Shown: positions 8,048 to 17,012 of the stretch, in pieces | Layout: every line of letters begins with the position of its first letter | How positions within the stretch are numbered: position 1 is the first letter of the stretch | NCBI GenBank assembly: GCA_902774045.1 | Contig: CACYGW010000020.1 | Location: forward strand, 1 to 35,061 | Direction: 5' to 3' | DNA from: an uncultured Bacteroidia bacterium | GTDB lineage: Bacteria > Bacteroidota > Bacteroidia > Bacteroidales > UBA932 | DNA length: 35,061 nt | Position numbers and translations under genes: made by a program | Notes under the pieces: generated by a model | Told to the model about the DNA's origin: nothing | Seen by the model: the letters and a program-made list of their open reading frames with translations, nothing else | The model's database searches: none

Positions 8048-11000
8048 ATGCAAAGTAAAGGCGCAATAAGGTTCATAGCTATCATGCTTGCACTTGCTTG
8101 CCTCTGGCAGCTCTCCTTCACGGCAGTATCTGCTCTTCAGGAAGGAAAGGCCGGCAAGTATGCACAGGAAGCTGTGGAATCTTTTAAGAACAGTGCAGCT
8201 TTTGGAAAGATTGACGAGTCTAAGCAGGCTTATACCCTTGACTCTCTGAGCAAGGCCAGGAATAAGTTCTACATTGACTCTATTTCCTCCGAAAAAGTTT
8301 ACTTCGGCTACACTTACAAAGACGTAAAGAGCAAAGAAATCAACCTTGGTCTTGACCTTAAGGGCGGTATGAACGTTATGCTTCAGGTCCAGCTTGAGGA
8401 TTTGGTAAAGGCTCTTGCAGGTAACAACAATTCAGAAGAGTTCAACGCAGCCATAGAGCTTGCAAAGAAGAACAGCACCAACTCAAGGGCAGACTTCATC
8501 TCCCTTTTTGCTGATGCCTGGAAAGAGGTTGCAGGCGGAAAGAGGCTGGCAAGCGTGTTTGGAACCTATGAAATGAGAGACCGCATCAAACCTGAGTCTA
8601 CAGACGAGCAGGTTATCTCCGTTATCCGCGAGGATGCAGAGAGCGCAGTTGCAAACTCATTCAACGTACTCCGTAACCGTATAGACCGCTTTGGCGTAAC
8701 CCAGCCCTCTATCCAGAGGCTCGGCGGCAGCGGCCGTATCCTTGTTGAGCTCCCGGGCGTAAAAGAACCGGAGCGTGTAAGAAAGCTCCTCCAGGGAACC
8801 GCATCCCTTGAGTTCTGGACAACCTTCAAGGCAGACGAGCTCCTCAACTACATAGAGGAAGCCAACGCTACCCTTGCACAGATTCTTTCAGAAGAAGAGG
8901 AAGCCACTCCCAAGGCAGAGCCCGCAAAGGCACAGGCTCCCGCAGCAGACGGCATCCTTGAGCAGGAAATAAGCCAGTCCAACGAGGAGAGCAACGCAGC
9001 TATCGACAGCAAGCTTAACCCTCTCAAGACCCTCCTTGGTCTTGACGGCAGAAGGTTCCTCAACGGAGAATCCGCCTGCATAGGTTATGTTGCAGCAGCA
9101 GATACTGCTCTTGTTAACAAGTACCTTGCAATGCCCAGCATCAGGGAAATCTTCCCCGGCGAATTCCGTCCTATGTGGGGTGTTAAACCCGACTCTCTTA
9201 ACACCTTCGAGCTTGTAGCAATCAAGGTTGCCACCTTCGACGGCAAGGCTCCTCTTGACGGAGGCTGCATCGCAGACGCACGCATCTCCTACAACAACCA
9301 GGGCCGCAACCAGGGTCCCAGCGTTTCCATGACAATGAACGCAGAGGGCGCCAACACCTGGGCAACCATCACCGGAGACAACAAGGGCCGCCAGATAGCT
9401 ATCGTCCTTGACGGTATGGTTTATTCCTACCCTCTTGTAAAGGACAAGATTGCAGGTGGTAACTCTGAGATTACCGGCTACTTCACTATTGAAGAGGCAA
9501 CCGACCTTGCAAACGTGCTCAAGTCCGGTAAACTCCCCGCTCCCGCAAAGATTATCCAGGAAGAGATTGTAGGACCTTCACTGGGTGCCAAGTCTATCAA
9601 CGCAGGTATGATTTCCTTCCTGATAGCTTTCCTCCTGGTTCTGGTTTATATGCTTATCTTCTACCGCGGCGCAGGTCTGGCAGCAGACGCAGCACTTTTG
9701 TGCAACGTTCTCTTCCTCTTTGGAATCCTGACCTCCTTCGGCGCAGTTCTTACCCTCCCCGGTATCGCCGGTTTGGTATTGACCCTGGGTATGGCCGTGG
9801 ATGCCAACGTTATTATATATGAGCGTATCAAGGAAGAGCTTGCCGCCGGCAAGGGTATTGGCAAGGCTATTGCCGATGGTTACAAGAACGCTTACTCTGC
9901 AATCATTGACGGTCAGGTTACAACCCTCCTTACCGGTTTTGTACTGTTCTCGTTCGGTAGCGGTCCTGTACAGGGCTTCGCAACAACCCTTATCATTGGT
10001 ATCATCACCTCCATCATTACCTCTATCTTCATCACAAGGCTCATATTTGAGCGCAAGATAGAGAAGGGCAAGAAGATTACCTTCGAGAGCGAGTTCTCCA
10101 AGAACTTCCTCAAGCACACCAATATCGACTTCCTTGGTAAGAAGAAATTCTCTTATCTTATCTCCGGTATAGTAATCGTTATCGCTCTTGGTTCCATCTT
10201 CACCAAAGGCTTTACCTTCGGTGTTGACTTCCAGGGTGGTCGTACTTACGTTGTTCGCTTTGACCAGCCTCAGGAGGCAGAGCAGGTTCGTGCTTCTGTA
10301 GAGGCCGTATTCAAGGGCGAGGAGAGCAACGCATCCGTAGAGGTTAAGCAGTTTGGTGGTCCTACCCAGATGAAGATTACCACAGCCTACAAGGTTAACG
10401 ACGAGTCTTCAGAGGTAGATGCAGAAATCGAGGGCAAACTCTATGAGGCAACAAAGGGCTTCTACACAGAGGAACTTAGCCTTGACGACTTCCGCTCTTC
10501 ACAGACTGTAGAAAACGGTATCATTTCCTCCGAGAAGGTTGGTCCTACCATCGCAAACGATATGAAGCGTGACGCTGTTATCGCCGTGATTCTTGCCCTC
10601 CTTGTAATCTTTGGTTACATTGCCGTAAGGTTCAGGGGCTGGACCTGGGGTCTTGGCGGTGTTGTATCACTCGCACACACAGCCATCATCATCATTGGTT
10701 TCTTCTCCTTGTTCACCGGCATACTGCCCTTCAACCTGGACGTAGACCAGACCTTCATCGCAGCTATCCTTACCATCATCGGTTACGCTATCAACGATAA
10801 CGTGGTTATCTTCGACCGTATCCGTGAGATGAAGACCCTGCATCCTAACCAGGATTTCAAGGAGACTGTGAACACCGCTCTTAACGCAACCCTTACACGT
10901 ACCGTTAACACTTCGGTATCTACCCTCCTCCCTATGCTTGCAATCGCAATCTTCGGCGGTGAGTCCATCAGGGGGCTTTCGGTAGCTCTCTGCCTTGGTG

Positions 11001-11098
11001 TTATCATTGGTACTTACGCATCTATCTTCATCGGTACTCCCGTTATGTTCGATGCCACCCGCAGGGCTGCAGAAAAGGCCGGCGCCAAGAAGAAATAA
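8048..11098 (+). CDS. secDF: Fused protein translocase subunit SecDF
   Basis: SecDF uses the proton gradient to help pull proteins across the inner membrane after SecYEG/SecA. The 1016-residue protein joins SecD and SecF, the usual arrangement in Bacteroidota. An N-terminal membrane segment covers about residues 7-27; GLDLKGG at 101-107 opens the SecD part; the large periplasmic domain contains an Ala/Glu/Pro-rich insert near 280-315; then come the SecD membrane segments with LGMAVDANVIIYERIKEE near 580-600. The SecF half begins near residue 700, with FGVDFQGG at about 724-731 and IGYAINDNVVIFDRI near 911-925. The ATG has little Shine-Dalgarno complementarity, as is common in this phylum. A strong terminator follows. 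The identification is secure; the insert length is the only slightly unusual point. Confidence 0.97.
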   Translation: MQSKGAIRFIAIMLALACLWQLSFTAVSALQEGKAGKYAQEAVESFKNSAAFGKIDESKQAYTLDSLSKARNKFYIDSISSEKVYFGYTYKDVKSKEINLGLDLKGGMNVMLQVQLEDLVKALAGNNNSEEFNAAIELAKKNSTNSRADFISLFADAWKEVAGGKRLASVFGTYEMRDRIKPESTDEQVISVIREDAESAVANSFNVLRNRIDRFGVTQPSIQRLGGSGRILVELPGVKEPERVRKLLQGTASLEFWTTFKADELLNYIEEANATLAQILSEEEEATPKAEPAKAQAPAADGILEQEISQSNEESNAAIDSKLNPLKTLLGLDGRRFLNGESACIGYVAAADTALVNKYLAMPSIREIFPGEFRPMWGVKPDSLNTFELVAIKVATFDGKAPLDGGCIADARISYNNQGRNQGPSVSMTMNAEGANTWATITGDNKGRQIAIVLDGMVYSYPLVKDKIAGGNSEITGYFTIEEATDLANVLKSGKLPAPAKIIQEEIVGPSLGAKSINAGMISFLIAFLLVLVYMLIFYRGAGLAADAALLCNVLFLFGILTSFGAVLTLPGIAGLVLTLGMAVDANVIIYERIKEELAAGKGIGKAIADGYKNAYSAIIDGQVTTLLTGFVLFSFGSGPVQGFATTLIIGIITSIITSIFITRLIFERKIEKGKKITFESEFSKNFLKHTNIDFLGKKKFSYLISGIVIVIALGSIFTKGFTFGVDFQGGRTYVVRFDQPQEAEQVRASVEAVFKGEESNASVEVKQFGGPTQMKITTAYKVNDESSEVDAEIEGKLYEATKGFYTEELSLDDFRSSQTVENGIISSEKVGPTIANDMKRDAVIAVILALLVIFGYIAVRFRGWTWGLGGVVSLAHTAIIIIGFFSLFTGILPFNLDVDQTFIAAILTIIGYAINDNVVIFDRIREMKTLHPNQDFKETVNTALNATLTRTVNTSVSTLLPMLAIAIFGGESIRGLSVALCLGVIIGTYASIFIGTPVMFDATRRAAEKAGAKKK

Positions 11099-11118
11099 GC
11101 CTTAAAAAATACTGGATA

Positions 11119-11157
11119 AAATAGCGGTTTCCCACTTGGGCGAACCGCTATTTTTTT
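11119..11157 (+). terminator. Rho-independent terminator after secDF
   Basis: A perfect 11-bp stem (AAATAGCGGTT at 11119-11129 with AACCGCTATTT at 11143-11153) and a 13-nt loop are followed by a run of T. It lies 21 bases after the secDF stop. The A-run on its left side may let it work in both directions. Confidence 0.9.
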
Positions 11158-11166
11158 ATATTTTTG
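11136..11166 (+). promoter_or_regulatory. Predicted dnaE promoter overlapping the terminator loop
   Basis: TTG at 11136-11138, 20 bases, then TATTTTTG at 11159-11166 fits the Bacteroidota -33/-7 pattern. Transcription would start near 11172, giving a leader of about 25-30 nt before the dnaE ATG. The -33 element falls in the loop and right stem of the secDF terminator, so terminator and promoter share DNA. Confidence 0.45.
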
Positions 11167-11199
11167 TATCTATAACTTTAGACACAAACCCCGCGCGCT

Positions 11200-14100
11200 A
11201 TGTCCTTTGTACACCTTCACGTCCATACCCAATACTCCATCCTTGACGGCCAGTCCTCAATAGAGAATCTGTTCAAAAGGGCAGAGGAACTTGGTATGCC
11301 TGGTCTGGCCATTACGGACCACGGAAATATGTACGGCGTAAAGGAATTCTTTAAGTTTGCAGGAAAGCACCCCTCCGTAAAACCCATCATAGGCTGCGAA
11401 ATCTACGTAACCCGCGGGTACGACCATCATCTTAAAGACAAGGCCCACTCCAAATACTATCACCTCATCCTTCTGGCCAAAAACTACCAGGGCTACCTTA
11501 ACCTTATGAAGATAGTCTCTACGGCCCACATAGAAGGAAACTATTACCGTCCCCGTGTCAGCCACGAGATTATAGAAAAATATCACGAGGGCCTTATCTG
11601 CAGTTCTGCCTGTATGGTGGGTGAAGTGCCGCAGAATATTCTGGCGGGAGATATGGACGGCGCCTCCAAGGCAATAGAGTGGCACAAGAAGGTATTCGGG
11701 GATGACTACTATCTGGAGGTTATGCTTCACAAGACAGAGGTCCCGGGCCTTAGCCTTGAGACCTGGGAAGCCCAGAAAGAATACACCGCCGTAATCTTTG
11801 AGCTGGCCCGCAAGCACAACGTAAAGGTAATAGCCACCAACGACGTTCACTTTGTAAGAAAAGAAGACGGCCCTGCGCACGACAGGCTAATCTGCCTTAC
11901 CACCAACAAGTATGTGGACGAGCCGGACCGCCTGCGCTACACCCAGCAGGAATATCTTAAGAGCGAGGAAGAAATGCTGGCCCTTTTCCCGGAGCATCCG
12001 GAGGCGATTTCCAACACGCTGGAGATTCTGGACAAGGTAGAGGTGTACAATATTGACCGCGGTCACGTGCTTCCAAAGTACGATCTTCCCGCAGACTTCC
12101 TTGCAGACATAGACTCCTGGACAGAGAAGTTCAAGGACGTTATAGACGAGGGCCGTAACGACGAGAAAGGCAACCCCCGCGGAGAAGAGTTCTGCCGCTC
12201 TGTGGCCTATATGTGCAAGCTCTCCTACGACGGAGCGCACAAACGCTACGGGGACCAGCTTACCGAAGAGCAGACAGAGCGCCTGGACTTTGAGCTCAAG
12301 ACCATATCCAGGATGGGCTTCCCGGACTACTTCCTCATTGTGCAGGACTTTATCAACTGGGCTAAGGACAACGGCATATCCGTGGGCCCTGGAAGAGGCA
12401 GCGCGGCCGGAAGCGCCGTGGCCTACTGCCTTGGCATTACCAATCTGGACCCTATAAGGTACGACCTCCTCTTTGAGCGCTTCCTTAACCCGGAGCGAAT
12501 CTCTATGCCCGATATCGATGTTGACTTTGACGATGAGGGCCGGTACCGCGTTATCCAGTACGTACAGGACAAGTACGGCACAGACCACATCTCCCACGTA
12601 ATAACCTTTGGCACTATGGCGGCCAAGAGCGCCATCAAGGACGTAGCCAGAATAAGCCGCCTTAGCCTGGACGAGTCTAACCGCCTTACCAAGATGATTC
12701 CGGACAGACCATTTACCGTTAAGGTGGATGGTGAAGAAAAGGAGATGAAGCCCAATCTGAAGAACTGCGTAAAGTACATTCCGGAGCTGAGGGAAGAGAT
12801 GGAAAACGGCAGCGACCTTGTAAAAGAGGTTCTTAACTTTGCCCTGCAGTTGGAAGGCTGCATCCGCCAGACCGGCATCCACGCCTGCGCAATGATTATT
12901 GGCCGCGGCAACCTTACGGACTACATTCCCATAACGATGGGCCGGGACAAGGCCACGGACCAGGAGGTATGGGTGTCGCAGTACGAGGGCTCCTACATAG
13001 AAGAGGTGGGAATGCTAAAAATGGACTTCCTGGGCCTAAGGACCCTCTCTATTATAAAGGAGTGCCTGGCCCTGGTAAAGAAACACTATAACGTAGATAT
13101 CGATATAGAAAAAATCCCTATAGACGACCCCGACACCTACGCCCTCTATTCCCGCGGAGACACCAAGAGCGTGTTCCAGTTTGAGTCGCCGGGAATGAAG
13201 GAATGGCTGCAGAGGCTTCACCCCCAGAGGTTCGAGGACCTTATAGCAATGAATGCCCTCTACCGTCCGGGCCCTATGGATTATATACCCTCCTTCGTTG
13301 CCCGCAAGAGGGGCGAGGAAGAGATTTCCTTCGACCTCCCGGTTATGGCGGACTTCCTTCAGGAGACCTACGGAGTTACCGTTTACCAGGAGCAGGTGAT
13401 GAGGATTTCGCAGAAGGTGGCAGGCTTCTCAAAGGGCAAGGCCGACAAACTGCGCAAGGCTATGGGTAAAAAGAAGCTGGACGTGCTGGAGAGCCTGTAT
13501 GCAGAGTTTATGGACGGCGGACAGAAGAACGGGCACCCGCACGATATTCTGGATAAGATTTGGGCAGACTGGAGAAAGTTCGCTTCCTATGCCTTCAATA
13601 AGTCCCACGCCACCTGCTATGCCTGGGTTAGCTACCAGACAGGCTGGCTAAAGGCCCACTATCCCGCAGAGTTCCAGGCAGCCAACCTTAGCCAGAATCT
13701 CTCCGATATGGAAGAGATTAAGGAAATAATGGACGATTGCCGACACAGCCGTATAAAGGTTCTCATCCCCGATATAAACGAGTCCTTTTCTCATTTTACC
13801 GTTAACAGCAAGGGAGACATAAGGTTTGGCCTTGGAGGTATGAAGGGCTTTGGCTCCAATATAGTAGATGCCATCCTGGAAGAGAGGGAGGCCCGCGGCG
13901 TGTTTGCCGATGTTTGGGATTTTATGGAGAGGATGTCAGGCATAGTGAACCGCAAGGCCCTTGAGTCTCTTGTGAGCGCCGGAGCCTTTGACTCCTTTGG
14001 GATACCGCGCAAGGCTTACTTCTGCCCCGGACGCAGCGGAGACGATTTTATAGGGGAGCTTGTAGAATACGGAGAGCGATTCAGGGCCAACAAGGAGGAT

Positions 14101-14874
14101 AGCTCGATGTCCCTCTTTGGGGAGAGCGAGGAGCTTAAGCCCATAAAGCCGGAGGCTCCAAAATGCGAGACCACTGAAGAGGACAAGATGAGCCAGCTTC
14201 AGCAGGAAAAGGAGCTTGTGGGAATGTATCTAAGTTCTCATCCTCTGGACAAGTACCGTTTTGAGATGGACAACTTTGCCTCCTGCAAGGTGGGTAATCT
14301 CTCTGACGAGATTGCAGAGTGCGAGAAAAAAGCCAAGACCAAGAAGGTGGCCATAGCCGGCCTGGTTTCTTCTTATAAGCAGCTTACCACAAAGACGGGC
14401 AAGCCCTGGTCCAGAAGCGTGGTGGAGGATTTTGACGGGTCTTATGAGATTGCTCTGTTTGGCGAGGACCACGAGAAGTTCATGCCCTATTTTACCCCGC
14501 ACAACGCAGTCTTCATAGAGGGCGAGATTGCTCCCAAGTACAGGCTTAAGCCAGAAGAAATAAAGGCCGGGAAGAAGCCCCCGTACGGCTTTAAAATAGG
14601 TAAGATATCCCTTCTTGGCAATGTTACGGAGAACCACATAAAGGGCTTTGCCGTAACCATCAGCTCTACTATGCTTAACCCTGACTTCCGGTCAAAGTTG
14701 GTAAAGGTGATAAGCAACAATAAGGGCAAAACCCCTCTGAAGGTTTACCTGAGCGACCCTGCAACCAACTACAAGATAGAGTTCGACTCCCACAAATTTG
14801 GGGTCACCGTAACAACGGATCTGCTGGCCGATCTTGCACAGATTGGCGTGGGATATCAGGTGATTAAGAAGTAA
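11200..14874 (+). CDS. dnaE: DNA polymerase III subunit alpha (DnaE)
   Basis: This is the replicative DNA polymerase catalytic subunit, a C-family polymerase. The 1224-residue length is usual for DnaE. The N-terminal PHP domain starts at once (FVHLHVHTQYSILDG); GPGRGSAAGS lies near 396-405; the polymerase active-site motif PDIDVDF is at 437-443, with catalytic aspartates D438 and D440; the finger and beta-binding regions follow; and an OB-fold region lies near 1030-1130. No exonuclease domain is inserted, so this is DnaE and not PolC. The ATG at 11200 is supported by the PHP motif directly after it. The gene stands alone behind its own predicted promoter and ends three bases from the convergent beta-lactamase-fold gene, with no terminator visible in the gap. 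Confidence 0.98.
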   Translation: MSFVHLHVHTQYSILDGQSSIENLFKRAEELGMPGLAITDHGNMYGVKEFFKFAGKHPSVKPIIGCEIYVTRGYDHHLKDKAHSKYYHLILLAKNYQGYLNLMKIVSTAHIEGNYYRPRVSHEIIEKYHEGLICSSACMVGEVPQNILAGDMDGASKAIEWHKKVFGDDYYLEVMLHKTEVPGLSLETWEAQKEYTAVIFELARKHNVKVIATNDVHFVRKEDGPAHDRLICLTTNKYVDEPDRLRYTQQEYLKSEEEMLALFPEHPEAISNTLEILDKVEVYNIDRGHVLPKYDLPADFLADIDSWTEKFKDVIDEGRNDEKGNPRGEEFCRSVAYMCKLSYDGAHKRYGDQLTEEQTERLDFELKTISRMGFPDYFLIVQDFINWAKDNGISVGPGRGSAAGSAVAYCLGITNLDPIRYDLLFERFLNPERISMPDIDVDFDDEGRYRVIQYVQDKYGTDHISHVITFGTMAAKSAIKDVARISRLSLDESNRLTKMIPDRPFTVKVDGEEKEMKPNLKNCVKYIPELREEMENGSDLVKEVLNFALQLEGCIRQTGIHACAMIIGRGNLTDYIPITMGRDKATDQEVWVSQYEGSYIEEVGMLKMDFLGLRTLSIIKECLALVKKHYNVDIDIEKIPIDDPDTYALYSRGDTKSVFQFESPGMKEWLQRLHPQRFEDLIAMNALYRPGPMDYIPSFVARKRGEEEISFDLPVMADFLQETYGVTVYQEQVMRISQKVAGFSKGKADKLRKAMGKKKLDVLESLYAEFMDGGQKNGHPHDILDKIWADWRKFASYAFNKSHATCYAWVSYQTGWLKAHYPAEFQAANLSQNLSDMEEIKEIMDDCRHSRIKVLIPDINESFSHFTVNSKGDIRFGLGGMKGFGSNIVDAILEEREARGVFADVWDFMERMSGIVNRKALESLVSAGAFDSFGIPRKAYFCPGRSGDDFIGELVEYGERFRANKEDSSMSLFGESEELKPIKPEAPKCETTEEDKMSQLQQEKELVGMYLSSHPLDKYRFEMDNFASCKVGNLSDEIAECEKKAKTKKVAIAGLVSSYKQLTTKTGKPWSRSVVEDFDGSYEIALFGEDHEKFMPYFTPHNAVFIEGEIAPKYRLKPEEIKAGKKPPYGFKIGKISLLGNVTENHIKGFAVTISSTMLNPDFRSKLVKVISNNKGKTPLKVYLSDPATNYKIEFDSHKFGVTVTTDLLADLAQIGVGYQVIKK

Positions 14875-14877
14875 GCC

Positions 14878-16113
14878 CTATTTTTCTATAGACGCAGCCA
14901 CTATGTTGGCTATGGTTCCCCTTACCCTTCCAAGGTTACCCTTGTCAATGGGATGTACCCTGTTGGCAAGTATTATGATTGCCGTTTTGGTAGACATATC
15001 TATGACTATGGACGTGCCGGTATAACCGGTGTGGCCTACGGTGCAGGAGCGGTCAAAAATATCGCCGCTGGTACCGGGATACATTGCATAGGTGTCCCAG
15101 CCAAGGGCACGGGCCACGGCGGGGTCGTTATCCGAGGGGATTGTAAACATTAGTCTGATGGTTTCCTTGCCCAGTATTCTTTTGCCTCGATAGGAGCCGC
15201 CTTTCATAAGTGTAGAGGCTATGATGCTAAGGTCCATTGCGTCAGAGAATACACCGGCATTGCCGGAGTTGCCGCCGTTGGCAAGGCGGGCCATAGGGTC
15301 GTGCACACTGGCCACCAGGGGCAGCCCGTCTTCCTGTACCTCCGTTGCTGCGCACAGCAGGGCAAGGTCTGCCGATGCACCGTTGGAGGCGGGATTGTCG
15401 TACAGCGGGAAGTAGGTAGTGTGCCTAAGGCCAAGGACGTCAAAAATGTTCTCCTGGGCATAGTCGCAGAGCCTCTGCCCGGTTACGTTCTGGAGTATAT
15501 TCTGAAGGGTTACAAAATTAAGACAGCTGTAAACTTGCTTTGTGCCGGGCTTGTGCAGGCGGGGCAGGGAGGCAATGTGGGCCATAAGGGAGTCCGGGGT
15601 GTTCTCTCCGTATTTCTCCAGGTAAGCGGCAGTGTTTATGTAGGCCGGAAGCCCGGAAGAGTGTGTAAGAAGGTCCTGAATCACTATCGCGTCTTCTTCT
15701 CCGGTGGCAGGGTCTGTCCAGTTGCGGAAGCCGGGGATGTACCTGTCTACCCGGTCTGTTATGCGGATAAGGCCTTTTTCTACGAGCTGCATAACGGAGA
15801 GGGTTGTTCCCACGCACTTGCTTACAGACGCCATATCAAACATTGTCTCTGTTGTCATAGGAAGGGTGTCCGGAACCGTCTGCCTGTTACCGAAGGCCTT
15901 AAGGTAAACCACCCTGTCTTCCCTTACTATGGATACCACGGCGCCCGGCATAAGACCCTGGCCTATGGCATCGTTTACAACGCTGTCTATGCGCCAGAGT
16001 TTTTCTTCGCTCATTCCTCTGTGGCCGGGCTTGCTTATCTTAAGGCCGTAGCCGCCGGAACAGGAAGACAGGATTGCAGACGCGGCCGCAATGATTAACG
16101 CCGTGTATTTCAT
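14878..16113 (-). CDS. Beta-lactamase-fold serine hydrolase lipoprotein (class C/PBP-like family)
   Basis: The 411-residue product starts with a lipoprotein signal ending LSSC (Cys18), so it should be anchored in the envelope. It carries the penicillin-binding/beta-lactamase family signatures: SVSK at 96-99 with nucleophile S96, YSCLN at 195-199 with the conserved Tyr, and HTG at 361-363. The second motif has Cys where classical enzymes have Asn or Asp (YSC instead of YSN), as in esterase- or peptidase-like members of this family. Likely activities are D-aminopeptidase, carboxypeptidase or esterase; antibiotic hydrolysis cannot be concluded. It starts four bases after the stop of the upstream secreted EEP-family gene, so the two are co-transcribed. 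Its stop lies three bases from the dnaE stop. Confidence 0.88.
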   Translation of the reverse strand: MKYTALIIAAASAILSSCSGGYGLKISKPGHRGMSEEKLWRIDSVVNDAIGQGLMPGAVVSIVREDRVVYLKAFGNRQTVPDTLPMTTETMFDMASVSKCVGTTLSVMQLVEKGLIRITDRVDRYIPGFRNWTDPATGEEDAIVIQDLLTHSSGLPAYINTAAYLEKYGENTPDSLMAHIASLPRLHKPGTKQVYSCLNFVTLQNILQNVTGQRLCDYAQENIFDVLGLRHTTYFPLYDNPASNGASADLALLCAATEVQEDGLPLVASVHDPMARLANGGNSGNAGVFSDAMDLSIIASTLMKGGSYRGKRILGKETIRLMFTIPSDNDPAVARALGWDTYAMYPGTSGDIFDRSCTVGHTGYTGTSIVIDMSTKTAIIILANRVHPIDKGNLGRVRGTIANIVAASIEK

Positions 16114-16117
16114 AGGT

Positions 16118-16960
16118 TTAGAAAATAAGGGTTGCTTTTACGGGATAGTGGTCAGAGATGAACTTGCGGTCCAGGTAAGGCTTGCGTATGGCCTCGAAGA
16201 CAGGGCAGCTGGCAAAGCCTCCGGCGTAAATGTAGTCTATGGTCTGGGCGCTTTCTGAATGGCCCCAGGCGTTGTAGGTAGGGCCCTCGTCTGTCTTCAT
16301 GGCCCACTTGCGGGTATCGCGAAGTTTTTGGTCAAGAGGGGCCAGAACGGGGTCTTCCGGTGTAGAATTAAGGTCTCCCATAACCACTACGGGGAGGTTG
16401 TCTTTATTTAGCTTTTCTATCTTCTCCATAATGAGCTCCACTCCTTTCTTGCGGGCCTGGGCTCCTACGTGGTCAAGGTGAGTGTTTACAAAGAAGAACT
16501 TTTTGCCGGATTTCTTGTGTTTGATAACAGCCCAGGTGGCGGTCCTGCGGCAGGCTCCGTCCCAGCCAAGAGAGGGTTTGTCCGGGGTCTCGGACAGCCA
16601 GAAGGTGCCCCAGGAAGAGAGCTTTACCGTCTTGGTGTTGTAGGCTATTCCCATAATCTCCCCTTTCTTTTTACCGTCGTCCCGGCCAACGCCCACGGTT
16701 TTGTAACCATCGGCATACTCCTTAATAAAATCCATCTGGTAGGAGAGGGCTTCCTGGAGGCCGATGACATCCGGGCTCTGGTCCTTTATCATCTCTATGG
16801 TGGCTCCAAGCCTGTAGGCCCAGGAGTTGGTGCCGTCCTTGGCATCGCCGTACCTTATGTTATAGGACATTATATCAAGAGATGCGGGCTTTGAGCCGCC
16901 CTGTGCGAATGCTGCCGTTGCAAAAACAGCCAAAAAGAAAGTGGTGATTATTTTTTTCAT
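16118..16960 (-). CDS. Secreted endonuclease/exonuclease/phosphatase (EEP) family protein
   Basis: A 280-residue protein with a signal peptide (MKKIITTFFLAVFATAAFAQ) and the complete EEP fold signature: N34 in MSYNIRYGD, E70 in GLQE, H161 in NTHLDH, D196 and N198 in GDLNSTP, and the catalytic pair D270-H271 in ISDHYP. The family hydrolyses phosphodiester or phosphomonoester bonds in a metal-dependent way; substrates range from nucleic acids to inositol phosphates and sphingomyelin. Export points to a periplasmic or surface substrate, but which one cannot be read from the sequence. It is the first gene of a two-gene operon with the beta-lactamase-fold lipoprotein. The ATG follows a TATTTTTG box by only four bases, suggesting a leaderless transcript. 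Confidence 0.92.
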   Translation of the reverse strand: MKKIITTFFLAVFATAAFAQGGSKPASLDIMSYNIRYGDAKDGTNSWAYRLGATIEMIKDQSPDVIGLQEALSYQMDFIKEYADGYKTVGVGRDDGKKKGEIMGIAYNTKTVKLSSWGTFWLSETPDKPSLGWDGACRRTATWAVIKHKKSGKKFFFVNTHLDHVGAQARKKGVELIMEKIEKLNKDNLPVVVMGDLNSTPEDPVLAPLDQKLRDTRKWAMKTDEGPTYNAWGHSESAQTIDYIYAGGFASCPVFEAIRKPYLDRKFISDHYPVKATLIF

Positions 16961-16964
16961 AAAA

Positions 16965-16972
16965 CAAAAATA
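16965..16972 (-). promoter_or_regulatory. Predicted -7 box four bases before the EEP gene start (leaderless)
   Basis: The minus strand reads TATTTTTG, TTTT, then ATG at 16960. With transcription starting a few bases after the -7 box, the start codon would be at or next to the mRNA 5' end. The box lies 13 bp from the divergent TATTTTTG at 16986-16993. Confidence 0.5.
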
Positions 16973-16985
16973 GAAATTTTCTTCC

Positions 16986-16993
16986 TATTTTTG
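16986..16993 (+). promoter_or_regulatory. Predicted -7 box of the degenerate ThiL gene
   Basis: TATTTTTG matches TAnnTTTG and lies 19 bases before the ATG at 17013, predicting a leader of about 12-15 nt. A -33 TTTG is not seen. Confidence 0.45.
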
Positions 16994-17012
16994 CGTCATA
17001 GAACAAAAAAGT

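Noticed and set aside
15301..16098. Open frame of 265 codons opposite the beta-lactamase-fold gene
   Set aside because: The minus-strand gene has a lipobox and all three catalytic motifs; the opposite frame has none.
14878..16113. Antibiotic-resistance class C beta-lactamase
   Set aside because: It is a lipoprotein with YSC instead of YSN and belongs to the wider hydrolase family; resistance cannot be inferred.
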